A stretch of 18,227 bases of DNA, from positions 1 to 18,227 of the forward strand of contig RXOD01004793.1 of NCBI GenBank assembly GCA_005223375.1, written 5' to 3'. The stretch comes from Amoebophrya sp. AT5.2. Taxonomy: Eukaryota; Sar; Dinophyceae; Syndiniales; Amoebophryaceae. Under the pieces are notes generated by a model, which was not told the origin of the DNA, did no database searches, and worked only from the letters and a program-made list of their open reading frames with translations. Below are positions 17,804 through 18,227 of the stretch, piece by piece (the stretch's first letter is position 1; each line of letters opens with the position of its first letter). A program made the translations under genes and the position numbers.

Positions 17804-18227
17804 CCTCGCTTGTGGCGAGTGTGGCTCCCCCTCGAAGAGCGCTGCGTCGAACTCGTCGTCTTCCTCCATGCTCCTTCCGATTTGTTGCGGGAACAGGCTG
17901 TCGTGCGTCTTGTTGAGGTAGTTGTACACCTCGATCGGCTGCTGCTGGACGGTCAAGGTTTGGTGGAAGCCCTTCAACGAGCTCGCGTTGTTCATCTGCA
18001 TGGCCGCACTATTATGCTGGGGGGAGTTGGGATCGTAAAAGTAAGTTTCCTTCAGCGCGTTGGTGAGGTAGGTCTCGCCTGCGGGCACGACGCGGACGCC
18101 CGCAGACTTCAGCTTGCTCGCGAGACCCTTCACGTCCTTCACGGTCTCGTAACCACGGTAGGGAGTCGCGCGAGCCTCTGTAGTTGTTTCATGATGTAGT
18201 TAATGGTCGAGGTGGGGATCAGGTCAG
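17804..18227 (-). CDS. Hypothetical protein, 3' part; gene enters from the right edge
   Basis: An exon begins at about 18177 after a possible acceptor ACTACAG and reads EARATPYRGYETVKDVKGLA, then SAGVRVVPAGETYLTNALKE. A Gln/Asn-rich stretch (SPQHNSAAMQMNNAS) and an acidic tail (MEEDDEFDAALFEGE) follow. The frame ends at a TAA (17801-17803), or at a possible GTAAAA donor directly after GCGAG. Upstream of 18177 a different frame (DLIPTSTINYIMKQL) is coding-like to the window edge. The two frames differ by -1, so either a small intron, a frameshift, or splicing from an exon outside the window must be assumed. No family is recognised. Confidence 0.5.

Noticed and set aside
1..18227. rRNA, tRNA genes and CRISPR arrays
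   Set aside because: No cloverleaf with conserved arms, no rRNA core motifs and no regularly spaced repeats were seen on reading both strands.

Overview
This window looks like nuclear DNA of a unicellular eukaryote. Most of the convincing genes are split into exons. They carry eukaryotic domains: a protein kinase, a dual-specificity-phosphatase fold, a PAN/Apple domain, and a surface protein with a signal peptide and GPI-type tail. All seven well-supported or fairly supported genes read on the minus strand. One-way gene order, plus introns with repeat or inverted-repeat ends and non-GT/AG borders, is what is known from dinoflagellates and relatives such as the parasitic Syndiniales. I therefore favour an alveolate of that kind, but this is inference and no marker gene proves it.

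Layout. 1-2281: a two-exon minus gene with a possible C2-like N-terminus and a helical C-terminal part that runs off the left edge. 2736-4741: a three-exon minus gene joining a phosphatase-like domain with a dead active site to a C-terminal PAN/Apple domain. 5396-5632: a doubtful plus-strand reading frame. 6057-7130: a two-exon minus gene for a Thr/Ala-rich surface protein. 7903-8784: a short minus reading frame and a broken-looking coding remnant. 8841-11389: a 2.55-kb GC-rich block bounded by 42-bp inverted repeats, which I read as a non-autonomous or dead DNA transposon. 11390-12822: mostly empty, with two strong hairpins. 12938-15239: a protein kinase gene, split by at least two introns. 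15829-16719: a secreted Gln-rich protein. 16720-17800: no convincing gene. 17804-18227: the 3' part of a minus gene that enters from the right edge.

The most interesting points are these. First, the introns: almost every one that can be placed sits between codons (phase 0). One joins its exons in frame only if cut at a perfect 11-bp inverted repeat, and another only within a 6-bp direct repeat. This is the signature expected of introner-like, transposon-derived introns. Second, the inverted-repeat element. Third, the unusual phosphatase-like plus PAN architecture with serine in place of the catalytic cysteine. The genes do not form an obvious pathway, but three products (the phosphatase/PAN protein, the Thr-rich protein and the Gln-rich protein) have N-termini that suggest the secretory route.
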